A stretch of 64,000 nt of DNA from Ficedula albicollis. Taxonomy: Eukaryota > Chordata > Aves > Passeriformes > Muscicapidae. The notes under the pieces were generated by a model. The model had not been told where the DNA came from and did not search any database. It saw only the letters and a list, made by a program, of their open reading frames with translations. The stretch covers positions 5,287,521 through 5,351,520 of the forward strand of contig NC_021683.1 in NCBI RefSeq assembly GCF_000247815.1, read 5' to 3'. Every line of letters starts with the position of its first letter. Positions within the stretch are counted from its first letter, which is position 1. This document shows positions 42,201 to 55,400 of the stretch, in pieces. The translations under genes and the position numbers were made by a program.

Positions 42201-45200
42201 TCAAACAGTTGAACTCACAACAGGAAGTAATTTGCTGGTGAAAATAAGATCACATGAAACTCACTGCCTATAGTGATAAAAGGGAAGTGCTTCACGTGGT
42301 GGAACTGCTGGTTAAAGTGATGCATCAGAGCAGGTTAGTGGCACTGTGTGTTTTAAATTAGGTTGGGATGTCTGACACAGGAGCAGAGAAGATATGACAA
42401 TCCCATGGAACATGCATTCAATGAACAAAGGTCCCACTGGGCATCAGATTACGAGAAATGGCTGTTTGAAAACATCAGAATCTTTATCGTAGGTGCTGGG
42501 AGTGTGAAACCAATCAAACAAGGATGTTATAGATCTCTGCACTGACACACACAGGGAAATAATTGATGACAGTGAATAAAATTCTTTCTAAATTCATGAG
42601 CAGGCCAAGGTGTAGGTATGGGCCTTTAGGCAGGAAAATGAAACAACTTGAAAGTCCATTTGCATATTTCCTCTAAAGTGGCCACTGTCAGGATGATGTT
42701 TGAGGATACTTGTTCACGCACTTGGAGACAGTAAACCAGGATACTTTTAATTTTGATGTATTGCCCTTTCAGGTGGTAATGGGGCAATCTTTTTTAGAGG
42801 CTGAGGAAAAAGTAATTCTTAGTATTAAACAATGCAGAAGGATTAGCATTTTTTGGAGGTGACGCAGTCACTCCTGTCAGCTGTTTAACTACTCCTTGTG
42901 TCCAATCTACAAATTGCTTTGATAAAGCTGTATTTTTGTAAACCTCTATATATTTGATGTTGTGCCTGTTTCATGGGGGCTTTTTACTACATTTACTACA
43001 TTGTCACCCTTGAAGGACCTCTGAGACTTTCCTGCTGCTTAACCCACCATCCTTAAAATCCTCAAGAGTTTAAGGCAGGCTACTTCTTTTCCAGAGCAAC
43101 TTCTTTTCTTAAGGTCTAATGCCAAAATCAGTAGGAATTGTTGGGTTGACTTTGGTAGTGCATATCTGAGACACATTTGGTCTGTTGGTCCATCTTTGTA
43201 AAGAGTCATTCTTAGGAAATACTTGTTTATTCATTCTCTGGTACTGCCAGGAATCTTTGACTTGGTTTGGATGACGTACTTGGGCATTCAACAGCAGATT
43301 CAAGAATGTGATCATCTGCTCCAATCTGCACCTAATTCCCCAGTGGATAATGTGGTGTTTTCCTGACACATCTGTCTGCACTAATGTACTCTTTTGAAGA
43401 GCACAAAAGAAATTCAGTGAAAGCAAAAGAAATTTAGCTCTGTACTTCAGTGTTAAATTATTATTATAATCTGAATTTTAATTAAATCTTTGCTATATAA
43501 ACATGACATTTTAATGCTCTTGGTAATAAAATAGTATTTTATTTTAAGTAACTCACTAGAAAGATGTTATAATAGTTGAGATCAAATATATTTGCACTCA
43601 TTCTAGGGGGATAAATGATATAACACAGTGGTATGATTTATCTTTTTCTTTTTTTTTTAACTATGTCCAAGTATGCCCATACATATGTAAAATAATTGTA
43701 TTCCTACATTAGTCACAAGAGCTTGCTCAATGGAAGTGGTCTTGCTCGAGTTCTGTGGTTTGTTTTGCCAGCAGAGATGCAGTGTCTTCCTTGCTGTCAC
43801 TGAGATCAGCTGGGCTCTGGCAGTGAAGTCACTTGGGTTACCTGACCCTTAATTAGCTGCTCCCTGAATTTGCCCAGGGTGTTAAGCCTGGAGGGAGTTT
43901 CCCCAGCTTTCCTGGGACACTGCCCTGTGAATGTGCTGTACAACCACAGGATTGCTCTGCTGGGAGCTGTGGCTGCTCTAAAAGATGGGGATCTGCAGAG
44001 GAAGTGGACTCCAGACCAGGCATGAATAGTTTGTGCAGTTTAAGAAATTTGTCTCTTTTTATTGCTTTGCCCAGAATTCCAAAACAACAGGCTTGGTTTC
44101 TGCTACTGAGATAATCTCAAAACACACTTGATGTAATGGTTTAATTCCCAAAGTCCTGCACACTTGGAACTCTCATTAAACTGGAGATTACCAGTAGAGT
44201 GAAACTAGTTGAAGTTTTCCTTTCCACAACACTTGTTAATTTTGCAGTTTATATTCAAAATCATCATTGTCCAAATACTTTCCTTTAATCACAACGTTCC
44301 ATGCTGACACAACTATTTACTTAGTAATCATGCCATACCTCAACATCTATGCATATTCATGGCACCACAGAAAAAATTATGGCATAAAAGTTGCTTCAGA
44401 CCAATGCAATCACATACACTGATAATTTAAATGGGTATTACACAATTATTTATTCAGCCTTTAAAAGGGGAAAAATCAGTTACCAAAGCAACTGCTATAT
44501 TGTGTGTAACTAATGCTATTTTTAAGATAAAGGACATTGGTAAGGCACATATATCAGTATCTCTCAGAAACATGTACACATTTTCCAAAGGGGAAAAACA
44601 CCAGGACTTTTATAATCAGTGAATTTGTAAAAAGAAGTTAGGACCTGTTTGCTAAATATTTCCTTATAATTGAATTTTCTCACCATTCTTACAGCATTAT
44701 AAAGTCCTCTGGTAAGACTTTTAAGTAATATTCAGGGAAAAAAAAAACCCAAAGAGAAATAATAATATTCAACAGCAAGGGAAATATATTTGTGTTCAGG
44801 CTAAGTCTAGTAGATCAAACAGCATTTGCAATCCAAAGCGTGCAGCCAAACACACAACATTTATACCATTGCAGAAGACTCTACATAAATACAGGCTATG
44901 GAGAATAATTTTCTTCCTTTCTTTTCTGTTCAACCAGTAGAATATTGCCCTATCCTTGCTCTGAGAGTTGGGAACATAATGTGCTCTGTATTCCTTGTCA
45001 CAGAGCAAATGCTTGAGGCTGAAGATGTTTGCATATCACTGTTATGGGCTGAACAACCATGATTCTGTGTCAGAGTGGAAAATAGTAGCACATGACGTAA
45101 CCTTCAGTAAATCATTTTTGTCCTAAGTGCACTCATAACCAACTTACAGACTTCTAAAATGCCTGGTTTTACTTTTTGTTCTGTCAGTCCAAAGGGCACA

Positions 45201-45655
45201 GAAGAATATTGAAGAAAGCTGGGTTTTATTCATCATATTTTAAATTTTTCTGTTAACATCCTGTTCATGAATAGAATGACATTTCCTTGCACTCCAGAAT
45301 TGTTTACAAAATAAGTTTCAAAAAAATCCTGGTCCCTAGCTCAATATAGCTGATACATTGTGAATGCCTAATGTTGATCAAAGTCCTTCAGGTGGGATAA
45401 GTGAATGATGCTGTGCTGAATGTTATGGCTTGCTTAAAATACTTTTTGTGAACTTGAAGGGTTATGAATATGAATATATCTTTCTTTTAGTATTAGACAA
45501 AAATCTGTATTCAGAAACCCTGGAAAACTTGGCTTGAGGAACGCCAGCAACTTGATACCTGCAAAACCTTCTGTTTTTGAATAGCCAAGATACGGCAGTA
45601 GTGAAACTGGAGCTAGTGGTGGTACTCTGATGGTCTGCATTAAAGTTATGATGTT
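39246..45655. other. long AT-rich non-coding stretch with two GC-rich patches
   Basis: No exon or repeat family is recognised. A small CpG-bearing GC patch lies at 41325-41440, and a GC-richer, CpG-poor patch at 43770-44030. A run of A lies at 42086-42102. Open frames up to 105 codons (43109-43426 minus) are unrecognised. Confidence 0.45.
42086..42102. repeat. poly-A tract (17 A)
   Basis: Simple A run. No retroelement 3' end precedes it that I can recognise. Confidence 0.8.
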
Positions 45656-45800
45656 CTGAAACAAGTGTTTTTCTTATGGGAAAAAAAAATAATTACCAAC
45701 AACTTGCCCAGTCAAATGCTTATGCACCTGAAACAAGTGTTTTTCTTATGGGAAAAAAAAATAATTACCAACAACTTGCCCAAAGTCAAATGCTTATGCA
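45656..45800. repeat. tandem doublet, 72-73 bp unit x2
   Basis: Bases 45656-45727 recur at 45728-45800 with a two-base insertion (cccagtc versus cccaaagtc) and a one-base difference at the end. An open frame across it repeats FFLWEKKIITNNLP twice, which is a by-product of the duplication. Confidence 0.95.
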
Positions 45801-46723
45801 ACTCTTTGAAAGATCAGGCTATTCAGATTCTAGGTTACTCAAATAATTGCTGCTGTTATTCTGTAGCTGAAGAGCAGCCAAAATGAGCACCCAAGAAATG
45901 CTGAACTGATGCAAAGGAGGGATCCCCTCTCCCAAAGAAAAGTTTCCTGGATTTTATTGTAAAGGAGCATTTTCCCAGCCCTGGGGGAGATTTTCAGAGC
46001 TGTGCAAATAAGACAACTTGCAATGAAAGAAGTGCACCTGGGTTTTCCTATTAAGTGATGGTGATCCAGTCTATTCAGTTAGAAATAGAGTTGATTTATG
46101 TGATATTATTAATCTATCCAGTAAGTTCTTCAGTCATTTCTGTTGCTGGCTGAATAAGGCTTCAAATCATCTGCTGTCCAATTTGATGAATAACAGCAGT
46201 GTCTGAGCTGGTGGCTAATCCAGCATTAGTCATTTCTCTGCTCAGGTGTGGTATCAGTTTCTCAGTTCAGGGATAGTTGTCTATGGAGAGGTATTTTGGG
46301 AGAAGCACGAGCCATGGATCAATGCATGCATCCTTTTTGTGGCTCAGCTCTGCAGAATACTGCAGGAGAACTGTTGTCTCTGATATCAGGATCAAAGTCC
46401 ACTGCAGGCAAGTCATCCAAATCCATGCAGAACTCTGTTTTCTCTACAAATTGGATAAATCCTGTTGGTCTCTGATAGAAAGTGAGTTGAAATATTTGAA
46501 GGTACTTCATTGCATTTAATATGCCTCTGCAGGAGTGGAAATGGATTATCTGGATTAGGAATCCAGGAGTGTGAGACTTCCCCCAGAGAGAAGAAGATGG
46601 GAGAAATAGTGTTAGAAAAGATGTGTCTGTTTTAATTTGTCTTTATTCTCTAACTGTGGATATGAAGGGCTTTTCCTGGCTCCCTCTGCTGGCTATGAAG
46701 CTGGTTCAGCTTCTTTTTTCTTT

Positions 46724-46772
<49 letters not shown>

Positions 46773-47574
46773 GTTTTTCCATGACAGCATTATTTTTGCT
46801 GATTAAAATAGCTATGGCAGCTTTGTGTCTATCTCAGCCTTCCTCCCTCCCCCCATCCTGTCTTGCACATTCTTCTCTGTTTAAATACACAATTGTTTTT
46901 ATGACTAATTCCTCTTTTCCCCTGTAAGATTATTGTGTGATTCATATTTAAAAATGAATCGATCCTTTAAAAAGCACCAGTTACTCCAAGTACATAAACA
47001 AGGGTAAAAAAAAGGTTAAAAAGTGTGAAATTCATAAAATATTCAGCAGTAATTTCCAGTATGACCTAACTTTTTGTTAATGCTGAATTTAAATAATGAA
47101 AGAAAAATAATAACAGCTACATAGCAGCAGCTGCCCCAACCTTGAAATGTTTGTGTTATGCTTTATGCAGTGCCTGTTTTCTAATCACCTGAGATTTGAA
47201 ATGCTGCACCTGCTCTGTAGTACTTAAGCAATGGTAGTATTTTGGTCTGACGTTGAATTTCCATCTCTAGAAAATTTAGGTATAAACTGATTAAATCTGA
47301 CAGTTCTCCTGTAGAGCAGGTACTAACTAGCATCACAGATGGATCCCAGAGCATCCCCAACCCACAGAAGGGGACACTAATCTGTTAAGGTTTAGCAAAA
47401 CACCAAGTCAAAGCAGAACCCAACACTTGCTCAGACATTCATTTTTCCCAGTGAATTCCACCATCTAGGTGTAGTTTTCTACTTCACCTGTGTCTGATCA
47501 CAGTTATTATTGTCTGGCTGGTTTTTAGCACACTCAGAGTCACGGGGGGCATGCTTGGGTTTTGGGTTTGCTGG
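45801..47574. other. non-coding stretch, no gene seen
   Basis: AT-rich, with a long poly-T tract at 46726-46771. Short frames only, none recognised. Confidence 0.5.
46726..46771. repeat. poly-T tract (46 T) in a pyrimidine run
   Basis: 46 uninterrupted T, preceded by T-rich sequence with two C interruptions from 46711. On the minus strand it would be a poly-A tail, but the adjacent sequence (46772 onward) shows neither a polyadenylation signal nor a recognisable gene or LINE end. I therefore list it only as a homopolymer. Confidence 0.9.
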
Positions 47575-47739
47575 ACACAGCCACAGCCCTGCTGCAGGGC
47601 TCTGCTAAAGCAGCACCAACAGGGGCTGACCTTGCATGAAAACCCTTGAGCACTGTACACAGCCACAGCCCTGCTGCAGGGCTCTGCTGAAGCAGCACCA
47701 ACAGGGGCTGACCTTGCATGGAAAACCCTTGAGCACTGT
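47575..47739. repeat. tandem doublet, 82-83 bp unit x2
   Basis: Bases 47575-47656 recur at 47657-47739 with one substitution (gctaaag/gctgaag) and one inserted G (catgaaaa/catggaaaa). The unit is GC-rich, unlike most of the other doublets, and contains an imperfect CAGCCCTGCTGCAGGGCTCTG palindrome-like core (ccctgcTGCAGggct). Confidence 0.95.
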
Positions 47740-48678
47740 GGCCACTGCAGCAAGAACTGCAGTAGCCAAGCAGCTGCATGCCCCAACTCATGCTCCAACC
47801 TGCAGTGGGGCTCTGGGAACAGTATCTTCGAATTAATGTCAGCCCTTCCCTTCCATGTTTCACCTCGCAGAGATGGGCTCCTGTCTCTGTGAAGTCCTTT
47901 CTGTGGGAAACAAGCTCTTGGGCTAAAGTTTTTTTGTATGCCATTTTTAACACCCCTGGTGACTCAGCCCAAGTCCTGTGGGAATTCTTAAACCACTTTG
48001 AGTGTTTTGAAAATGTTGCTTTTTACCTGTGAGAGGCTCCCTGTGTTCCCAGAGTTAATGGGCAAATCTGTTAGCAGTAGGCAGAAAATTCTATTAAGAT
48101 TCTTGTATTAGTCTTGCTGTTATAATACATGGATGCTGCAGGATCTTGAATGTTTCTATCCTTACAGCTTCCTGCTGAGATGATATTATTGCTTGGGTTA
48201 AAAGCTAAGTGGCTTTGTGTATGTACACACTCCAGTCAAATATATGATTGCTGATAATCCGTGTAGCATGAATGGAAAAGAGTTTCAGATGTGATAAAGC
48301 AGAGCATCACTTCGGTGACAAATTCACAATTGGTTTGGGATTCAATCCAGGTTGAAGATTCCACTTTTGTCTTAAATTTAGTCTGCTGTTCTCTTAGCAC
48401 TTTTTGGTTGTTTTTATCCTCATTAACAAGGGAATGTAAATTCAACCTTGAAAGGGCTTCTTTTACTTTTCTAAATGTGAAATTGAATTTTTTACTAAGT
48501 GAAATTGTCAAGTTTTTAATAAAGTAAAAGAGCGGCTATGAAAATTATCAAAATATAGAAAATTAATGAAATAACTTGAGAGTTTTAATGCTTTGGACAA
48601 AAAGTCTACATTTTTAGTTATTGGGGTAGAGAGAGAGAAGGCAGCAATTCTGAGATATTCCGACTTCTCTACCACCAG
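47740..48678. other. non-coding stretch, no feature seen
   Basis: Ordinary AT-rich DNA between two tandem doublets. Open frames of 91 codons or fewer, none recognised. Confidence 0.5.
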
Positions 48679-48820
48679 CCATAGAAACTGATTTTGGGTG
48701 TTGCTCTTTTTTATGACTGGTGTCTAGGCATAAAATCTGAATCCTGACTCCATAGAAACTGATTTTGGGTGTTGCTCTTTTGTATGACTGGTGTCTAGGC
48801 ATAAAATCTGGATCCTGACC
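48679..48820. repeat. tandem doublet, 71 bp unit x2
   Basis: Bases 48679-48749 recur at 48750-48820 with three substitutions (ttttttat/ttttgtat, ctgaatc/ctggatc and a terminal t/c). No third copy and no mobile-element motif. Confidence 0.95.
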
Positions 48821-49738
48821 TGATCCTGCAGCCCTGGTTTGAGAGCTGGAGTGGTGTCAGCTGAGCACTGCAGCCCAAGCTCAGCTAGGAGAGTTTTAGA
48901 AAAGTGCATAGTAATATTGAGACAGGCTTTGCTTTCTAAAAAAGAACTAAAAAAAGAACTAAAAAAGAACTTGATTTCTAGATTTTCACCAAGAGGACAG
49001 TGCCATCAGACCCTAATAATCAGTCTTTTCTAATTGACTGTAAACTTCCCTTATCTGACCTTTCACAGGGAAAAGGACAGAGTAGAGGAGGTGAGTTTAT
49101 ACAGTAAGGTCCCCTAAGTGTTAAATAATTTCCCAAATTCACTTCTGCTTGCATACAAGGAATGATTTTAACACCTCATTTGGAACTTGATAATAATCAA
49201 TATATATCACGCCATAAATCAGTTTTAAGATATCAAAACAAAGTAGAATCAGTGAAGTTACATAGCTGAGTTGTTACTGCTGTACAGATGCTCCTGGTTG
49301 GGTCAGGTACCCACCACCCCACCTGGTTGCCTTTGCCCCTTTCTATCAGGCATTTGCTGCAATGACTTTTGCTGGAAGAGCTCCCATGTTTCCAGAGCCC
49401 AGGGTAATAGGATCCTGTCTGCTTAGGTAATGAAAAGCTGAAAGTTGATGACAATTTACATTCACATCAGTCTGTTTGGATAAAACATCATAAGTGGTGT
49501 GACTTTCCTACAATATATTTCCTGCAAAGCTCAATAAAGAGAGATTTAACCTGCTCATATTTTAGCAAGTGTTTCTAGTGCATCTTTTCCCTGACTCTGC
49601 TTGCAGACTTTTGAACTCTTATCATTGCATTTTCTGTTCAAGCTGATGTAAGGAGCACAGTCTGTCACTTGGTTGAAGAATTGTGTCTGATTCCTCACAT
49701 TTTTTGAACTTCTTATCATATTAAGAGCATTTCTGATG
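48821..49738. other. non-coding stretch, no gene seen
   Basis: A small slippage repeat of AAAAAGAACT-type units lies at about 48938-48971. The 49250-49440 part is slightly GC-richer, with an open minus-strand frame of 73 codons that I do not recognise. Confidence 0.45.
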
Positions 49739-49896
49739 GAAACAAGATGGCTGGTCAGGGTCAAGTGGAACAATAGGCCACCTCTCAGAAAAGTGACGGT
49801 CTATAGGCGTGTGTGTAGAAACAAGATGGCTGGTCAGGGTCAAGTGGAACAATAGGCCACCTCTCGGAAAAGTGACGGTCTATAGGCGTGTGCGTG
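49739..49896. repeat. tandem doublet, 79 bp unit x2
   Basis: Bases 49739-49817 recur at 49818-49896 with three substitutions (ctcagaa/ctcggaa and two in the terminal GT-rich tail). The unit ends in GTGTGTG-type sequence. It is the fourth doublet in 4.3 kb (45.6-49.9 kb). Confidence 0.95.
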
Positions 49897-52441
49897 TGTG
49901 ATTTTTCCTTGTAATTAATTGTTATTCAGAAGGGGAATCCTTGAAATATTAAAACACAGTTCCTCCAGCTGCTGGGCTTTTTCTGCTCTTCATGGGTGCT
50001 GTGTGTGATAGAGCTGTCTTTTCACCAGGGCTTCTCGTGTGACAGATGATATCTATGTATTGCCCTGCTGTTTAATGTGAAGCAAATAGGATGGCTTATC
50101 TAATGTGACAGGTACAGTCGTCTGTTGTCAAAGCTGTGACAGGGCTGACCAGGATTATCTGGATGAGTGGTCATCATGATGCTGCAGCATGGAAGGTGTG
50201 GGGCTCGTGGATAAACTGCAGCACAATGAGATCTAGGGCCACTGGAGTGGAAAAGATGAGGCAGGCTAGATGCTAATGTGATATATAAAGACATCAGACA
50301 CTGATGAGTGCAATTAGGATCAAGGTTTTGGGGGTGGAGGTAAGTAGTGGAGGAGGTATGAAATGCATACCTCTTGGAAAATCTGATAGGCATTATTTGC
50401 AATAAAATAGGTTGCAAGTTCATTTTTCTGCAGTTAGGCAGATGTCTGTGCAGACTACTGCTCTGCATTTTTTGGGACTCAGTGGAGATTTTCCCAATGC
50501 TCAGGCTAATAAGGTGCAGAGGCAAGTGACTGAGCAGCCAACAGTATGAGATATTTTCACTAAATATAATTGCAAGCAAATGAACCAAGCATGTTCATAG
50601 TTTAAAAGTTGGTTTATTATGTGGCTGCACTGTCCAATGTGAAATGAGAGTGACATTACTGTAGCATTGAGAGAACATAAAATTTTGCTGTTACAGCTGT
50701 GATTTTCACAGGGCCCTCCCAGTGCCACATTATGGACGTTCATTGGGGAATGATTTTTTCCAATTGTGGTCTATGTTTCAACAATAGAAATGAGCAGAAA
50801 GAAGGAACTGGACATGCTACTGGACCTCCTGCAGAACAGCAGAATGCACTCAAGAGCATTTGAGTGTGACAGCCCAGCAGGCTGCAAGGCTTTAGCTGGT
50901 GTTTCACAGTGTTTTCTTGAATTATTCCAAAGCCATACAGGTATACAAACCCCAAAGCTCTCAACACCAGGAAAGCTCACAGGGTTCTTCTGTAGGAAAA
51001 CTTGCAGTGTTCAGCCCATCAGGTGTCTGTCATGAGACTTAAGCTGAACTGGCACCTGTCTCACACTTTTTCCAGTGGATGGGACTGGCAGCACTGCTGT
51101 AATGGTGTGGTTGGAAGGGTACATTTTAGTTTCTTTCCAAAGAGCATCTCTGTATCACAATGTAGAGACTTTTCCTGGTTTGTAAACATGGAAAGAACAT
51201 GTTGGGTGTTCAGAGAAATGGTGTTTCTGCCTACCCTCACTGGCCTGAGGAGAATTTGTCTACATAAGACCTACTTGGCTTTTCTTGGGAAATGAAGACC
51301 CGAAGAGCAGTCTCAGTGGTTGGATCCTAGTGCTTCTCTTTCACTCTGAATGATCCAGCCTTGCCTTTAGTCACTTCTGTTTCTGTGTCTCGAAGTCATG
51401 GGCACTGGGAAGCTGTGAGTTTCACTCAGCACAGTTTCAGTCAGCTTGCTGTTCTGCTATTTAGTTAATTTTCCAATAAAACCAGTGCAATTATTAAATA
51501 CAACTTCCTTATACCTTAGTGACCAGAATGATGTCGAACGTGCTGTGATTATCCACAGGAGCATCTGTGGGGTCTGGGAAAGAGAGATGAGATATCTCGC
51601 TGCTATTTTTGGCTCTGCTGCGTGGTATTTCTTCCGTTTGCAGACCCTCTGTGCCTTTTTCTGATGACAAAACTGATCCCTGAGGGCACAATTGATATTA
51701 ATGAGATGTAAATGGCAGATGAGGTGACAGATGACAGAGTCATCAACTAAAGAAATAAAGAACAGTATCATGAATAAGCACAAAACAGTCAGAAGACATA
51801 AATGAGCTGTATATAGTATTGTTGAGCAGGTTTTTTTAAAAGGTAATGCATTGGAAAAAGAGATAATCAGAGCATGAAATATTAGCATGAAATGACTCTT
51901 GACTATTGTAGCTCTTAGCAAACATTTTTCAGGGTATTTATTGTAGGAAACAAAGTAAGGGAAAGATTATTCATTTATTTATTTAAGAGTGACAGTGACA
52001 GAAGATGTGTGACAATGGAAAGCAGGTATTATGCACTTGCTGTTTAGGAAAGAAAGGTTTGGTGTTTTCATGGGTCACCACATGAATAAAAGAGGAGAAC
52101 GAAAGATGATATTTAGCAAAGGTCATGAAAGCTTTAATCTGGAAGCCTGAGACATATGTCTTGGCATGTTAAATAATCTTGAAGCCTGGTAGAAGATGAG
52201 ATTTTCACAAGGACTCTGTCTTGATGTTTACAGACTGATTCATACCTGTCCAGCTACTGACAATCCATCTGATTTTTTTAATCACTAAAACATGTAAAAG
52301 CTGCTGTCTAAATTGCTGGTGCCCTTAGGAGCCCAGATTTGAAGAATGGGCTGTGCTTATGAGGATTCCATATGGATAATTCATTTTCCCCCTCATTCTG
52401 GCCTAGATACTCCAGACATTTTGTCATAGTGGTTTTGGTCC

Positions 52442-52473
<32 letters not shown>

Positions 52474-55400
52474 TTTTTTTGATACTCCGTTGGGTTTCTG
52501 GTTTCTGGCTCCAGCTCTGCCAGGTCAGAGCTGTTAATCCTCCTTCCTGCCCGTGCCACGGTGCTCTTTCCTGCAGAGAGTTATTTTGGAAGCACAGCTG
52601 CAAAAAGAGAACAGAAATTTACCTTTGCCCCACACTTAAACTTGCTGTTCTGCCTCACTGGGGCACAGGAATCACTTCTCTGGGTGACATGGAGTCTTTC
52701 CAGCTCAGCAGAACATCTGCAAGAATGTCTCCGTGTATTTTTTCCATTCTCTGTCTTTTCCTCCTGTTCTTTTTTCTCTTGACTCGACATTGGTGAGAGC
52801 ACTTCCAATGAGCCACACAGAACATTAATGCTCTTGGCTGTGCATGACAGAATAGTGCTGTTATTATTAACAGGAGTGGTATCAAGCTTATAACATGTTC
52901 TTGTATCAATTAGACAATGTATGGGATTAAGTTCTGTGCACATGTTCTCTTAATTATTTCCTTAATTAATAATGATTGTGTTCAGTGCCTTAGTGATGCT
53001 TTTCTAATAGCTCCCAAAATTTAGATGGTTAGCACAGTTGATTGAATTCCTTTTCACATGAAACTTCTGTGTGGTGCAACCTAAAACGTGGCTTTTTTTG
53101 GCTAATAGATACATTTTGTAATAATAGATAACATTTTGTGTTGTGTATAATACCCAATAATTTTATGTTGCAAAAACACCTTGCAAAGTTCCAAATGGAG
53201 GGAGATTGAGCCTCTTGTCATGCAGGTTTATGACTCAGCTCCATTAAGGCCTGGTGAAGTTTGGACACCATTTGTTCCTCAATGGAAGGTAAAAATTCCC
53301 TGTTACTGGATTTAGCCAGGGAGCTGCAGTTCTGTTATTTCTCCAGGAATGATATCAATTGGATCCCCCTCCTCTTAAGTCACTGGCTTGAATCAGCTGG
53401 ATCAACTTCTTTTGGTATAAGTGGGAGTTAGAGTGGGTTGGAGTTGCATAAATTGCTACATGTGGCTGACAGAAGACTACAGAATTTGAATTGTTTTTGT
53501 GTTCTTTGTGCTAAAAAATTAAAAAAAAGAAAAGATTAAAAAATACCATGCCATTAAAAATCAAATATTTTAGTGTCAGAAAAAATACAAGTCATTGTAT
53601 TAATTCTTGGTCTGCTGCTTGTCAGGAGTCATTGCTCTTACTTGGCATTTTAAATTAAAACTCTATTACTTGCTCTCACAGGTCACACCAAGTATCTATT
53701 TGATTGAAAGACCCAAAACTTTTTAGAGGCTTGTTTCTGATGTGAATGCTTAAATTAAAAATTCATAGTTCACTTTCCTCAGCTACTGTGCAACATTCCT
53801 TTAAAAATTCGGTGTTCCAGGGAGCAATCTTCATTTGATACAATATTCATGGATGGTAATCACAGAAGGTTGCAATGCGCTCAGAGCAGATTTGTTTGGA
53901 AGTTCAATGGCATTTGTTTGGGAGCCTTTGCTGTGTGCTTGTTCCTCATTCCCTGATGCTCTGTGGTAAATTCCCCATTTCTGTTCTTTGGCGTGGGGAG
54001 TTTCTCTTGGGCTGATTATTCTGGCACTAATGTGTTACTCAGCATTCTGAGAATCTGTGCTTTAAACCTGGGGAGCTGGAATGATTTGGCTTTTCCTGTA
54101 GTGCCTGCAATAAAACCTGTTTGCTTTGGTTTGATAGCACAGTGATGCACTGATAATCTGGCTCCTGATTCAGTCAATGGATCTGTCACTTTGTGGACAG
54201 CAAAATTCCTTAATTTAGTTGTCATGGGTTGGATTAATTCAACTGGCTTTGGCATAAGTGCTGGATTCAGGTGCAACTATTTATCTAACTTGTGTGCTCT
54301 GGAAATCTCTTCTGGCACAAGTGGGAAGAGAAGAATACAGCAAAATACTGTGCCTTTCCCAAACAGCCCTTGATCTTAGGATTTGACAAAATTCGTTTTG
54401 AGAGAGTTTTGTTGCAAGCCTACAGAATGAAATTGGCAACTCATCCTCAGTTCCCTTAGGGTGATATCTTCAGTGATTTATGTAAAAGTCTGTGTAGCTG
54501 AATATGTGGAGAGATTATTTTTGACATTCCTGGCTTGGATAAATGATGCATTTTGAATGGCTGGATACACCAGTTCTCAGGTGGCACAGATTTTTCCCAT
54601 GTAAAGAGTAATGCTAGTTAATACACATTTTCACATTTAATGATTTACATGTATTTCTATTTGCTTTTCTAATCAGAAGTATCATTTTCTTGCATCTTGA
54701 ATTTAAGTGATTGTGAGGAATTTCAATCACAGGTGTTTAAAGAGCTGTGTAAGGCTGAAATAAATGATAAAAATGGAAAGATTTATTCTGTTCCTCTTTT
54801 TATTCTGTAGGAACTCATCTGTTTCAAGTGTTTGGGTTGCAGAGAGATTTGGTTGGGAAATTCTGGCAGGACATTCAGGTAGGCACCTGATAATTATCTA
54901 GAAATCACAGTGTGCCTGCCTAAAACTTCCAAAACCAAGGCTGAACACAAGGGCATTTTTATCTCCAGATATGCTTCCCTCTATTCATAGACATATTTAT
55001 CTGAAGCCAATATTTACTCATATTCTGGTTGTATTTTTAGAATTATTTGTTCCTTTTCTATTTCCTTTTGGAATATGTAGCATGTACTCTTACCTCCCTC
55101 ATCACAAGTGATTCAGCAGAATCAATGTTTTCATTGACACCACTACATGTTCTACACACAGGCAACTAGAAACTCTCTCTGCTCTGCCTGTTTTGAATTT
55201 ATTGTAGAGTTGCCTTTCTCACTAACTCAGCCCTGCCCCTGATTCCTCAGGGGCTCCTGTGCCCTAATCAGGTTGATTTCTTGATCCAATTCACTTAGTG
55301 GAATTGCCAAAAATGTCATTTAATTTGGGGCACCAGTACCATGTTCCTTTCCCTCTGACACTCTCGTTTACTTTTCTCACCACTGCGTCATGAGTGGGGT

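Noticed and set aside
45665..45886. 73-codon frame with a repeated 14-residue motif
   Set aside because: The repetition comes from the underlying 72 bp DNA doublet and contains an in-frame two-base indel between copies. There is no sign of protein-level selection.
46711..46771. 46-T run as the poly-A tail of a minus-strand processed retrocopy
   Set aside because: The adjacent sequence has no polyadenylation signal, no recognisable gene, and no target-site duplication that I can find.
50100..50588. 162-codon minus-strand open frame
   Set aside because: No recognised domain, no conserved motif, no CpG promoter nearby, and no clear exon boundaries. It is consistent with chance in low-stop sequence.
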